Source: Chloroflexota bacterium (GTDB lineage: Bacteria > Chloroflexota > Dehalococcoidia > GIF9 > AB-539-J10). From it: a DNA stretch of 8,036 nt. The notes beneath the pieces are model-generated. The model searched no databases, was not told where the DNA came from, and saw only the letters and a program-made list of their open reading frames with translations. Within the stretch, counting starts at the first letter, position 1. The number at the start of each line of letters is the position of its first letter. This document shows positions 1 through 5,722 of this stretch, in pieces. Both the position numbers and the translations under genes were made by a program. Where the stretch lies: NCBI GenBank assembly GCA_015222255.1, contig JADFUX010000054.1, positions 1 to 8,036 of the forward strand, in the 5' to 3' direction.

Positions 1-2
1 GA

Positions 3-1334
3 TTCATAAGGCTCTGCCTGCTGAAGTTCGCCGCCGAAGGGAACTCGGTGGTGGCCTTAGTGGACGAGGGCTGTGGCAAGGAGGAAGACCTGGGAGCCAT
101 GATGAGCGTTGCCGATGGCATCATCAGGATGGAAATAAAAGAAAACTCAAGGACTATAAATGTGGTGAAGCACCCCGAAGTGGCGCCGACTAAAATTGAA
201 ACCCCGATGACTTGGGACCCGCGGATTGCACTCAAGACATTCGACCCCAGGGTAATGCGGCGCATCTGGGAGGCGCAGTCGTTCTCTCAACAAGCTGGAA
301 GAGAAGCCCTAAGAACTGAGGTTGGAGACTTCATAAATATGTTCTGGATGAACCTTGCCCTCTGGGGTGGTATGCTCTGGGACCCGAAAAGGGTGCCTAC
401 GATGACATATGAATTTCAGAAGGAACTTCACATCAGGTCAACAGAGATGATGTCGTCAGCTCCGTGGCGCATGAGGCTTCTCATCAAGCTATTCCTGCCC
501 AAGAGCTTCAGCAAAGTCAAGGACATGAAAAAATTCGCCTCATACTTGCTGAAAAGTGCGGAGGGAATGGGGATAGCGATCTGGGAGTATGTGAAAGAGG
601 CATCCACGAAGGATGAACACTACTTCAGGGCATACGAAAGCTCACTTGGTTGGGCTTTTGATAATGTCGGGGCGAGATTGGGTTTCCATGGTTTGGGGGC
701 GCTTGCAGGAATGCTAAAGGGATTTGAAAAGAAGGGGCGAGACTGGAGCGTGGTGGAGACGAAGTGTATCGGGATGGGGGATCCCTATTGTGAGTTTAAG
801 ATGGTGCCGGCGGAGACTCGTGAACTCAAAGACTTTCTCGAGGCCATAGATAGCTCGGTTGTGGCAAGGGTTCACGACCGGCTGATGGGCCAGCTTACCG
901 GGTTTCTAGTTCATGGAAAGCCCCTCGCCGAGAGGCCCAGACTGGGGAGCGGGGTCGCGTTCAATCAGATGTTCTTAGTCACCAGCTTACCTGCTCTGGT
1001 CAGCGAGAGATACCGAATGGCAGTAAGGATGGGAGGTGCCAAGACGGGCAAGGAGCTCGGCGAACACCTAATGAATACAGGCATGGGTAAGGATGAAGTA
1101 ATTAGACGAGTTATTAATTTCATGGAATACTGCAAGGTGGGGAAGATCACCCAAGGTGAGACGATAAGGATAAAGGAAAGCTGTGAAACATTTGGACTAG
1201 AAACTGGTGAGCCATCATGCTTCTTCACCACCGGCTTCCTCAACGGCCTCTATTCAGCCGTGAAAAGCCAGCATGTCAGGGAAATAAAGTGCATCGCTGC
1301 AGGAAACCCTTATTGTGAGTGGGAGATCATATAG
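3..1334 (+). CDS. KaiC-like ATPase / double V4R domain protein, copy A (5' end missing)
   Basis: The frame is open from the left edge, so the start lies outside the window; the GTG at 48 is internal. Aligned with the complete paralogue at 2014-3819, about 142 N-terminal residues are missing, including Walker A and B. The 443 visible residues begin in the last part of a RecA/KaiC-like ATPase domain (DEGCGKEEDLGAMMSVADG). Two V4R-type sensor domains follow. The first ends in VETKCIGMGDPYCEF, the second in REIKCIAAGNPYCEWEII at the very C-terminus. Both carry E-X2-C-X7-C. V4R domains are known from bacteriochlorophyll 4-vinyl reductase-related proteins and from the sensor regions of XylR/DmpR-type regulators, where they help bind small aromatic ligands and zinc. 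No DNA-binding domain or membrane segment is evident, so a cytosolic sensor ATPase is the best guess. The methyltransferase gene follows after 46 bp, which suggests an operon. Domain assignment is fairly sure; the biological role is unknown. Confidence 0.85.
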   Translation, partial: FIRLCLLKFAAEGNSVVALVDEGCGKEEDLGAMMSVADGIIRMEIKENSRTINVVKHPEVAPTKIETPMTWDPRIALKTFDPRVMRRIWEAQSFSQQAGREALRTEVGDFINMFWMNLALWGGMLWDPKRVPTMTYEFQKELHIRSTEMMSSAPWRMRLLIKLFLPKSFSKVKDMKKFASYLLKSAEGMGIAIWEYVKEASTKDEHYFRAYESSLGWAFDNVGARLGFHGLGALAGMLKGFEKKGRDWSVVETKCIGMGDPYCEFKMVPAETRELKDFLEAIDSSVVARVHDRLMGQLTGFLVHGKPLAERPRLGSGVAFNQMFLVTSLPALVSERYRMAVRMGGAKTGKELGEHLMNTGMGKDEVIRRVINFMEYCKVGKITQGETIRIKESCETFGLETGEPSCFFTTGFLNGLYSAVKSQHVREIKCIAAGNPYCEWEII

Positions 1335-1360
1335 TTGGGTGAACGGTTGATTCTAGTGAG

Positions 1361-1369
1361 AAAGGAGGA
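1361..1369 (+). promoter_or_regulatory. Strong Shine-Dalgarno site before the membrane methyltransferase
   Basis: The sequence AAAGGAGGA lies 11 bp before the ATG at 1381 and supports that start. It sits in a GTGAGA-plus-purine context that recurs before the gene at 2014. Confidence 0.75.
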
Positions 1370-1380
1370 GGGGGAACATC

Positions 1381-1956
1381 ATGTCGCTTGTACCAACTTT
1401 TCAAATAGGTTTGTGGAATGCCTGGATTTTCGTGGTTTATTCTCTAGTGCTTGTCTTCCTACTGCCCGCAATTAACAAGAGCGTCAGGGAAACGGGTGAT
1501 AGTGCTTCTGTGTACAACAAGAGGGAAAGGATAATTCTTTATTCTTATCACATTATCGTCTTTTTGCTGCTTATATACTCCATCTTCCTACCACTTAGAT
1601 TGGGCACGGTCTGGTTCTATACAGGTCTTCCCATCGCTCTGTTGGGACTAGCCATTTACACCATGGTCATAGTGGTTGTTGCCACTACTTCCCTCGATCG
1701 TGAGGTAATGACCAAAGGGGCATACCGCTATTCAAGGCATCCTATGTACCTCAGTTCTTCTTTAGCCTTCATAGGTGTTGGCATAGCCTGCGCATCTTGG
1801 TTTTTCTTGTTGCTTTCAGTTGCATATACCGTTTTGTCGCTTATCTCTGCCATTCCAGAAGAGCGCTTCCTGCTTGAGAAGTACGGCGACGCCTATCGGG
1901 AGTATATGAATAGAACGCCGAGATATGTGGGAGTGCCGAGACCGAGGGAGAGGTGA
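1381..1956 (+). CDS. Isoprenylcysteine carboxyl methyltransferase (ICMT)/PEMT-like integral membrane methyltransferase
   Basis: A 191-residue, strongly hydrophobic protein with about five membrane segments (roughly residues 12-30, 51-70, 79-101, 122-137 and 138-158). The C-terminal half has the ICMT/PEMT family signature: YRYSRHPMY at 115-123, an EE pair at 160-161, then EKYGDAYREY at 166-175. In characterised relatives these parts form the S-adenosylmethionine pocket at the membrane-cytosol face. Known family members methylate prenylcysteine carboxylates, phospholipid head groups or other lipid-like substrates. Bacterial members of this size are mostly uncharacterised, so the substrate here cannot be named. 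The start is supported by the AAAGGAGGA site. The gene sits between two paralogous ATPase-V4R genes with gaps of 46 and 57 bp on the same strand, so co-expression is likely. One idea is that it makes or modifies a hydrophobic ligand sensed by the V4R proteins; this is inference only. Confidence 0.85.
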   Translation: MSLVPTFQIGLWNAWIFVVYSLVLVFLLPAINKSVRETGDSASVYNKRERIILYSYHIIVFLLLIYSIFLPLRLGTVWFYTGLPIALLGLAIYTMVIVVVATTSLDREVMTKGAYRYSRHPMYLSSSLAFIGVGIACASWFFLLLSVAYTVLSLISAIPEERFLLEKYGDAYREYMNRTPRYVGVPRPRER

Positions 1957-2000
1957 TGAGCCTGTCGTTCCATTTAGGTTGTCATCTGACAGCAAGTGAG

Positions 2001-2007
2001 AGGAGGT
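2001..2007 (+). promoter_or_regulatory. Shine-Dalgarno AGGAGGT fixing the start of copy B
   Basis: A perfect AGGAGGT lies 6 bp before the ATG at 2014. An in-frame GTG at 1996 lies upstream of this site and would place it inside the coding region. The ATG is therefore the better start. Confidence 0.85.
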
Positions 2008-2013
2008 GGCAGC

Positions 2014-3819
2014 ATGGATAAAAGAGGAGTGTCATTAACTGAAATACAAGAGGTCCCAAAAGAGAGCTTGACTCTGCTGGCAGGGCCCCCAGGAGCAGGA
2101 AAATCATCCTTCTGCCATCAAGTGGTGCTCAACGGCATAGCTGCGGAGAGGCCAATAATATTCGTGACCACTGAGCGAAGCCCCGCTCAGGTCGTTGCGC
2201 TATTAAGCGAAAGGGGGATGGGAGGGCCGGTGGCGCTGAACTTCGTTGACGCCTTCACTGAGACAGTGGGACTGACGTGCACGCCGCGGTCAGACACGAT
2301 ATGTGCTAACTGCGCCGACTTAAACAGCCTGAGCATCGCCATCACCAAACTACAGGAGAGAACAAGGCAAAAAGGCGTTTTGCTCGTCTTTGATTCGCTT
2401 ACCTCTCCTTACCTCTTCAGTGGCATGGAGGTAGTAAAGTTTATGAGGCTGTTTCTATCCAAGTTCGCTTCTGAGGGGAACTCGGTATTGACCTTAATGG
2501 ATGAGGGCTGCGGTAAGGAGGAAGACCTGGGAGCCATGATGAGCGTCGCCGATGGCATCATCAGGATGGAGATAAAAGACAGCTCAAGGCTTATAAACGT
2601 GGTGAAGCATCCAAAGTTGGAGCCAACAAAAATGGAAGTGCCCATAGAAGCCAAACCAACAATCAAATCGACATGGCATTTCGAGCCAAGTGTGATGAGA
2701 CAGTTTATGCAGAGCATGTTTGGGGGAGGTGAAGCAGTGTTGAGAAGGGAGGTTGGAGACTTCGTTAACCTGTTCTGGCCGAACCTTGCCCATTGGAGTG
2801 GCATGCTCTGGGACCCCAAAGGGTTCCCGACGATGATATACGAGTTAAACAAGGAGGAGAGCGCCTTCGGGCTGACAAGAGAGATGCGCCCATTTTATCC
2901 CTGGCGCATGAGACTTCTTCTGAACTTCGCCTTTTCTTCTCAAGCTCTTGGCTCCTTGCCCAAGAGCTTCAGCAAGGTGAAAGACATGAAAAAATTTTGG
3001 AAATTAGCTGGAGGCGGTCCGTATGTAGCAGCCGCGCGGATGGAGCGAAGCGGCATCATTGAATACCTTGAAGACATCTCTAAGACTGACGAACACTACT
3101 TTAGAGTATATGAGAACTCCGACTGCTGGGGATTCGAAAACGTAGGCGCTGCCATGGCTTCTCATCTCCCTCCTGCCATGGCAGGCCCACTTAATGGATT
3201 TGAGAGGGAGGAGAGGGACTGGAACGCAGTCGAGACAAAGTGCATAGGGTTGGGGGACCCCTACTGCGAATTTAAATTTGTACCAAGGGAAATCGATGAG
3301 TTAAAGGCTTCTTTGGTGAAGGACAGCTCGGTTATCGAAAGGATACACGAGCGGTTGATGGATCGCCTCATGGGGTTTCTGCTTGATGGGAACCCTCTGG
3401 TTGACAGGCCCAAGTTAGGGAGTGAAGTCCATGTTCATGTGGTCATGCACGGCATGGGTTTTCCCCATCTGGCCGGCGAGAGATACCGAATGGCACAAAG
3501 GATGGGAGGCGCAAGGTCGGGAAAGGCAGTCGGCGAACGTCTAATGGATGCGGGGTTAAGCAGGGATGAGACAATCAAGCGGGTAATTGATTTCATGAAT
3601 TACTGTAAGGTGGGGAAGGCTACGCTGGGCGAAACGATAAGGATAAGGGAGAACTGCGAGAGCATGCGAACCAAGCTCTTTACCACTATCAGGGAGCCTT
3701 CATGCTACTTCACCACCGGCTTCCTGAATGGGCTCTTCTCAGTGGTGAAGAACCAGCATGTCAGGGAAATAAAGTGCATCGCCGCTGGAGACCCCTACTG
3801 CGAGTGGGAGATCATCTAG
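2014..3819 (+). CDS. KaiC-like ATPase fused to two V4R sensor domains, copy B (complete)
   Basis: A 601-residue protein, numbered from the ATG at 2014. Residues about 15-200 form a RecA/KaiC-like ATPase. Walker A is GPPGAGKSS (24-32), a TTERSPAQV segment (52-60) lies where KaiC proteins have their catalytic glutamate pair (here E-R rather than E-E), and Walker B is LLVFD (123-127). A cysteine group, TC-X8-CANC (88-100), interrupts the ATPase domain. A linker leads to a first V4R-type region (about 240-425, ending DPYCEF) and a second (about 490-601, ending DPYCEWEII). The second has the full C564/E585/C588/C596 pattern seen in MopR/DmpR-type zinc sites. The first has H384 in place of the first cysteine, followed by E407/C410/C418. 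No helix-turn-helix or membrane helix is seen. It follows the methyltransferase by 57 bp and ends 13 bp from the convergent VIT1 gene. It could be a ligand- or redox-gated ATPase that controls a partner protein. Domain calls are solid; function is inference. Confidence 0.88.
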   Translation: MDKRGVSLTEIQEVPKESLTLLAGPPGAGKSSFCHQVVLNGIAAERPIIFVTTERSPAQVVALLSERGMGGPVALNFVDAFTETVGLTCTPRSDTICANCADLNSLSIAITKLQERTRQKGVLLVFDSLTSPYLFSGMEVVKFMRLFLSKFASEGNSVLTLMDEGCGKEEDLGAMMSVADGIIRMEIKDSSRLINVVKHPKLEPTKMEVPIEAKPTIKSTWHFEPSVMRQFMQSMFGGGEAVLRREVGDFVNLFWPNLAHWSGMLWDPKGFPTMIYELNKEESAFGLTREMRPFYPWRMRLLLNFAFSSQALGSLPKSFSKVKDMKKFWKLAGGGPYVAAARMERSGIIEYLEDISKTDEHYFRVYENSDCWGFENVGAAMASHLPPAMAGPLNGFEREERDWNAVETKCIGLGDPYCEFKFVPREIDELKASLVKDSSVIERIHERLMDRLMGFLLDGNPLVDRPKLGSEVHVHVVMHGMGFPHLAGERYRMAQRMGGARSGKAVGERLMDAGLSRDETIKRVIDFMNYCKVGKATLGETIRIRENCESMRTKLFTTIREPSCYFTTGFLNGLFSVVKNQHVREIKCIAAGDPYCEWEII

Positions 3820-3820
3820 T

Positions 3821-3849
3821 TGGCAACCCAGACTACACCGGGATTGCCA
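3821..3849. terminator. Hairpin between convergent stop codons, possible weak bidirectional terminator
   Basis: TGGCAACCC and GGGATTGCCA form a nine-pair stem with a single bulged A and a 10-nt loop, one base after the stop of copy B and overlapping the last codons of the convergent gene. Neither strand has a clear T tract after it, so classic intrinsic termination is not supported. It may only block convergent transcription or mark mRNA 3' ends. Confidence 0.35.
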
Positions 3850-4954
3850 GTCCTATAGCGTAAGTCACCGCTGCAGCCAGTGTTCCAATCGCCATCATCT
3901 CCAGCCCGCTCCGAATCCAGCTCTTCCTGGTGAAGATGGCCTTACTAGCCCCAACCCCGAAGAGGGTGGCTATACTGGCGATCACCGCTGTTATCACTGC
4001 CGGCGTTACCTCCATTAAGGCGAAGGGCAGGACGGGGATAAGAGATACAATCGCAAACGACAGCCCGGTCAGGGTGCCAGCTTTAGTCGGGGGCCAGGAT
4101 TCTTCTGACGTCAGTCCAATTTCCTCGCCAATAGTGTATGCTGCCCTTGACTCCATCTCTGAGGCTACTCTAGCGGCGATAGCTTCAGCGTCCTGTCTCT
4201 TGAATCCCTTTGCCTGGTAGAACTTCAGCAGTTCCTCCCTTTCCTTTTCGGGAGTCCTTTTTCTCCTGGTTCCTTTCCTCTCGCTTTCTTTTTCCGTCAC
4301 CTCTTTCTCCGACTTGGAGGAAACGTAGGCGCCGGCCCCCATGGATATGGCCCCAGCGACTGCCCCGGCTACACCAGCGATAAGAATAACGTGACTTTCT
4401 GTAACTGCCCCGTAGACTCCAGCCACCAGCGCCAGTATCGAGACCAGACCATCATTCGCCCCGAAGATGACATCCCTTACGCCACCACCTCCTCCCATCT
4501 CCCAGCCTTCCATACCCAAGACCTCTTTTTTCACCCGCTCGATGTGTAACCGCTCATCGGACGCCATTCTGCTCCATGCTTCCGAAGTAGCCACATGGTT
4601 GATATTTCCAGCTTGGATGGCCAGGTCCTCGACACTCTCATCCTCGGCAATTGTGGCCCACTCGAAAAACCCCCTCGTGCCTAGAATACGCATCATGAGA
4701 CCAACCCTTCGGTCTATGAAGAAAGTTCCACCAAGTCTCTCGCGTTCGCCTCCCAGTTCCTCAATCTTCTGCGACCAGTGTTCGGAGTCCTTGAATTCGT
4801 CGGCGCTGATCTCGGCTAAGAGCCGATTTGTTCTTTCATCCTTAGCTTTCTTGGCAAGCCTTTCATATCCTTTACCTTGCATAAGTTTATAGGTACGGAT
4901 TCTCTTGGCTGCGTCAAGAAGCGCTTTTCTTTCTCTATCTGTCAGGTCGTCCAT
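3833..4954 (-). CDS. Ferritin-like (rubrerythrin-type) domain fused to VIT1/CCC1-family Fe/Mn transporter
   Basis: A 373-residue protein, numbered from the ATG at 4954. Residues about 1-145 are a helical rubrerythrin-like region (DEFKDSEHW at 52-60, DERLH at 133-137). Residues about 158-373 are a VIT1/CCC1 transporter: first membrane helix with RDVIFGANDGLVS (160-172), second with GAISMGAGAYVSSKSE (201-216), then a charged cytosolic helical region (about 217-285) matching the VIT metal-binding domain, then three more helices (about 293-314, 319-340, 349-371). Five transmembrane helices is the VIT1 pattern. Family members export Fe2+ or Mn2+ from the cytosol, in antiport with protons where studied; bacterial fusions with a ferritin-like domain are presumed to capture or oxidise iron first. 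A GTG at 4972 would add six residues, but it lies only 2 bp from the -10 box, upstream of the expected transcript start, so the ATG is preferred. One predicted ferritin-type ligand site looks altered (see findings). Confidence 0.92.
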   Translation of the reverse strand: MDDLTDRERKALLDAAKRIRTYKLMQGKGYERLAKKAKDERTNRLLAEISADEFKDSEHWSQKIEELGGERERLGGTFFIDRRVGLMMRILGTRGFFEWATIAEDESVEDLAIQAGNINHVATSEAWSRMASDERLHIERVKKEVLGMEGWEMGGGGGVRDVIFGANDGLVSILALVAGVYGAVTESHVILIAGVAGAVAGAISMGAGAYVSSKSEKEVTEKESERKGTRRKRTPEKEREELLKFYQAKGFKRQDAEAIAARVASEMESRAAYTIGEEIGLTSEESWPPTKAGTLTGLSFAIVSLIPVLPFALMEVTPAVITAVIASIATLFGVGASKAIFTRKSWIRSGLEMMAIGTLAAAVTYAIGLAIPV

Positions 4955-4974
4955 TCCTGCTTCCGCCGCCACGG

Positions 4975-5002
4975 ATTATAGCATAAGGCTTGTGCGTTTC
5001 TA
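4975..5002 (-). promoter_or_regulatory. Extended -10 promoter for the VIT1 fusion gene
   Basis: On the minus strand, TGCTATAAT (4983-4975) matches the bacterial extended -10 consensus TGnTATAAT exactly. A weak -35, TAGAAA (5002-4997, four of six matches to TTGACA), lies 16 bp before TATAAT. Transcription should start near 4968, giving a leader of roughly 14 nt before the ATG at 4954, with GGAAG as a possible ribosome binding site. This argues for bacterial sigma-70-type transcription. Confidence 0.65.
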
Positions 5003-5134
5003 TTTGGTGTGGCCCCACGAAACCGAGTTGGCGTAGATAAGCCCCACACTTCGAAGGGTACGTAGCAGAGGTGATACTATATCCTTCGCCCTTCCACCGC
5101 ACAGGTGTCCGGACCAAGTGGCCTTAAACGAAAA

Positions 5135-5162
5135 GCTAGGTATCTGCATACAGATACCTAGC
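5135..5162 (-). terminator. Intrinsic terminator of the small zinc-ribbon gene
   Basis: A perfect 12-bp inverted repeat (GCTAGGTATCTG / CAGATACCTAGC) with a 4-nt loop lies 27 bp after the stop of the 46-residue gene. On the minus strand it is followed by TTTTCGTTTAAGG, the T-rich tail of a rho-independent terminator. The other strand has no such tract, so it serves the minus strand. Confidence 0.8.
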
Positions 5163-5189
5163 CCTCAGTAGTCCTTGATATCAGCCGCT

Positions 5190-5330
5190 CTAAGCCTTAC
5201 CTATCCTGAACATCTTGGTCCCACATACAGGACACACACCTTGAGTTGCTGGCCTTCCGTTCTTCATGACTACGCTCTTAGCATTCTTCATTTCTCTCTT
5301 AGTACGACACTTCATACAATATGCCTGCAT
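5190..5330 (-). CDS. DUF5679-type small zinc-ribbon protein (46 aa)
   Basis: A 46-residue protein that starts MQAYCMKCRTKREMK and ends CPVCGTKMFRIGKA. Two CxxC pairs (C5/C8 and C33/C36) would bind one zinc ion, and the middle keeps the basic KNGRPATQG stretch. I recognise the pattern as the DUF5679 family, one-domain proteins of about this length that are frequent in Chloroflexota and also seen in archaea and phages; their function is not established, though nucleic acid or protein binding is plausible. The start is supported by GGGGAGG 7 bp upstream (5338-5344). The gene appears to be a single-gene transcription unit, with a candidate promoter at 5392-5419 and an intrinsic terminator at 5135-5162. 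It is intact and full length for the family. Confidence 0.88.
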   Translation of the reverse strand: MQAYCMKCRTKREMKNAKSVVMKNGRPATQGVCPVCGTKMFRIGKA

Positions 5331-5337
5331 TTATCTG

Positions 5338-5344
5338 CCTCCCC
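5338..5344 (-). promoter_or_regulatory. Shine-Dalgarno GGGGAGG of the zinc-ribbon gene
   Basis: GGGGAGG on the minus strand ends 7 bp before the ATG at 5330. Its presence is the main reason to treat this very short frame as translated. Confidence 0.75.
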
Positions 5345-5352
5345 TTTTTAGC

Positions 5353-5378
5353 TATGAAGCATAGACCACTCCTTCATA
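5353..5378 (-). promoter_or_regulatory. Leader hairpin and possible nine-codon leader peptide
   Basis: A perfect 7-bp inverted repeat (TATGAAG / CTTCATA, 12-nt loop) lies in the presumed 5' leader, just before the ribosome binding site of the zinc-ribbon gene. The same stretch reads as a nine-codon frame, MKEWSMLHS, ending in TAA at the ribosome binding site, but with no Shine-Dalgarno of its own. It may affect translation or may be chance. Confidence 0.3.
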
Positions 5379-5391
5379 CAGTGTCCATAGT

Positions 5392-5419
5392 ACTATAGTC
5401 CTGTGTAACCAACAGTCAC
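5392..5419 (-). promoter_or_regulatory. Candidate promoter of the zinc-ribbon gene
   Basis: On the minus strand, GTGACT (5419-5414) and TATAGT (5397-5392) match four of six and five of six bases of the -35 and -10 consensus, with a 16-bp spacer. The expected start gives a leader of about 55 nt. The -10 sits in a small palindrome, ATAGTACTAT (5388-5397), which might also be a protein site. Confidence 0.4.
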
Positions 5420-5426
5420 ATTGTAA

Positions 5427-5675
5427 TCAATATGCGAGCAACAAAAGGCCGTGCGGTGTCAGTGACAATAATCGGCTAAGGCAAGAATTTAACCAGCGGG
5501 AAAACAGCGATGCTTCACTTCGCTTCTTTGCTAGCGCGGGTTGGACTTGAAGCAACAACCTTGGGACTGTGATATTCTGCTTGCTTTCCAGCAGTTCCAT
5601 ATCCCCATCCACTGCCCCGAAGACCAGTCTGGCTAGTCTATCACCACTCGTTAACCCATAAGATTCATAGCGCAC
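5427..5675 (-). CDS. Doubtful 82-codon reading frame, unrecognised product
   Basis: An open frame of 82 codons from a GTG, 47 bp after the ABC ATPase stop. I do not recognise the product. Its first part contains RLARLVFGAVDG, which faintly recalls the R-V-GA-DG motif of VIT1-family first helices, but nothing after it fits. The second half is serine- and leucine-rich without clear structure. In favour: a good GGGAGGAG site (5685-5692) lies upstream and no terminator separates it from the ABC genes. Against: the best-placed start for that site is an ATG at 5682, in another frame, which gives only MVSAL before a stop. This could be a real small gene, a gene broken near its start, or noise. Confidence 0.22.
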   Translation of the reverse strand: MRYESYGLTSGDRLARLVFGAVDGDMELLESKQNITVPRLLLQVQPALAKKRSEASLFSRWLNSCLSRLLSLTPHGLLLLAY

Positions 5676-5722
5676 TGACCATTTTCTCCTCCCTTCTCAC
5701 CCAGGCGGTTATCTTGTTTGCC

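Noticed and set aside
48..50. GTG at 48 as the start of copy A
   Set aside because: The frame is open to the left edge, and the upstream residues (FIRLCLLKFAAEGNS) align with the interior of the complete paralogue, so this GTG is an internal Val codon.
1977..1992. Short palindrome TGTCATCTGACA just before copy B
   Set aside because: Arms of five bases with a two-base centre cannot form a stable hairpin, and nothing else supports an operator.
2409..2852. 147-codon minus-strand frame opposite copy B
   Set aside because: Antisense to a clear KaiC/V4R coding region, with no family features.
4467..4892. 141-codon plus-strand frame opposite the VIT1 fusion gene
   Set aside because: It lies wholly antisense to a well supported gene; its Ser/Pro-rich composition is what antisense reading of that gene gives.
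5008..5048. Imperfect inverted repeat GTGTGG / CCACAC upstream of the VIT1 promoter
   Set aside because: Six pairs with a long loop and no further compensating pairs; too weak to call an RNA structure or operator.
4935..5117. 60-codon minus-strand frame overlapping the start of the VIT1 fusion
   Set aside because: It overlaps the VIT1 promoter and N-terminus in another frame, has no recognisable motif and no good ribosome binding site.
5540..5556. tRNA T-arm-like sequence on the minus strand (GTTGC, TTCAAGT, CCAAC)
   Set aside because: Only four of five stem pairs form, and no acceptor 5' half, D-arm or proper anticodon arm is found upstream at the right distance. Chance resemblance, or at most a remnant.
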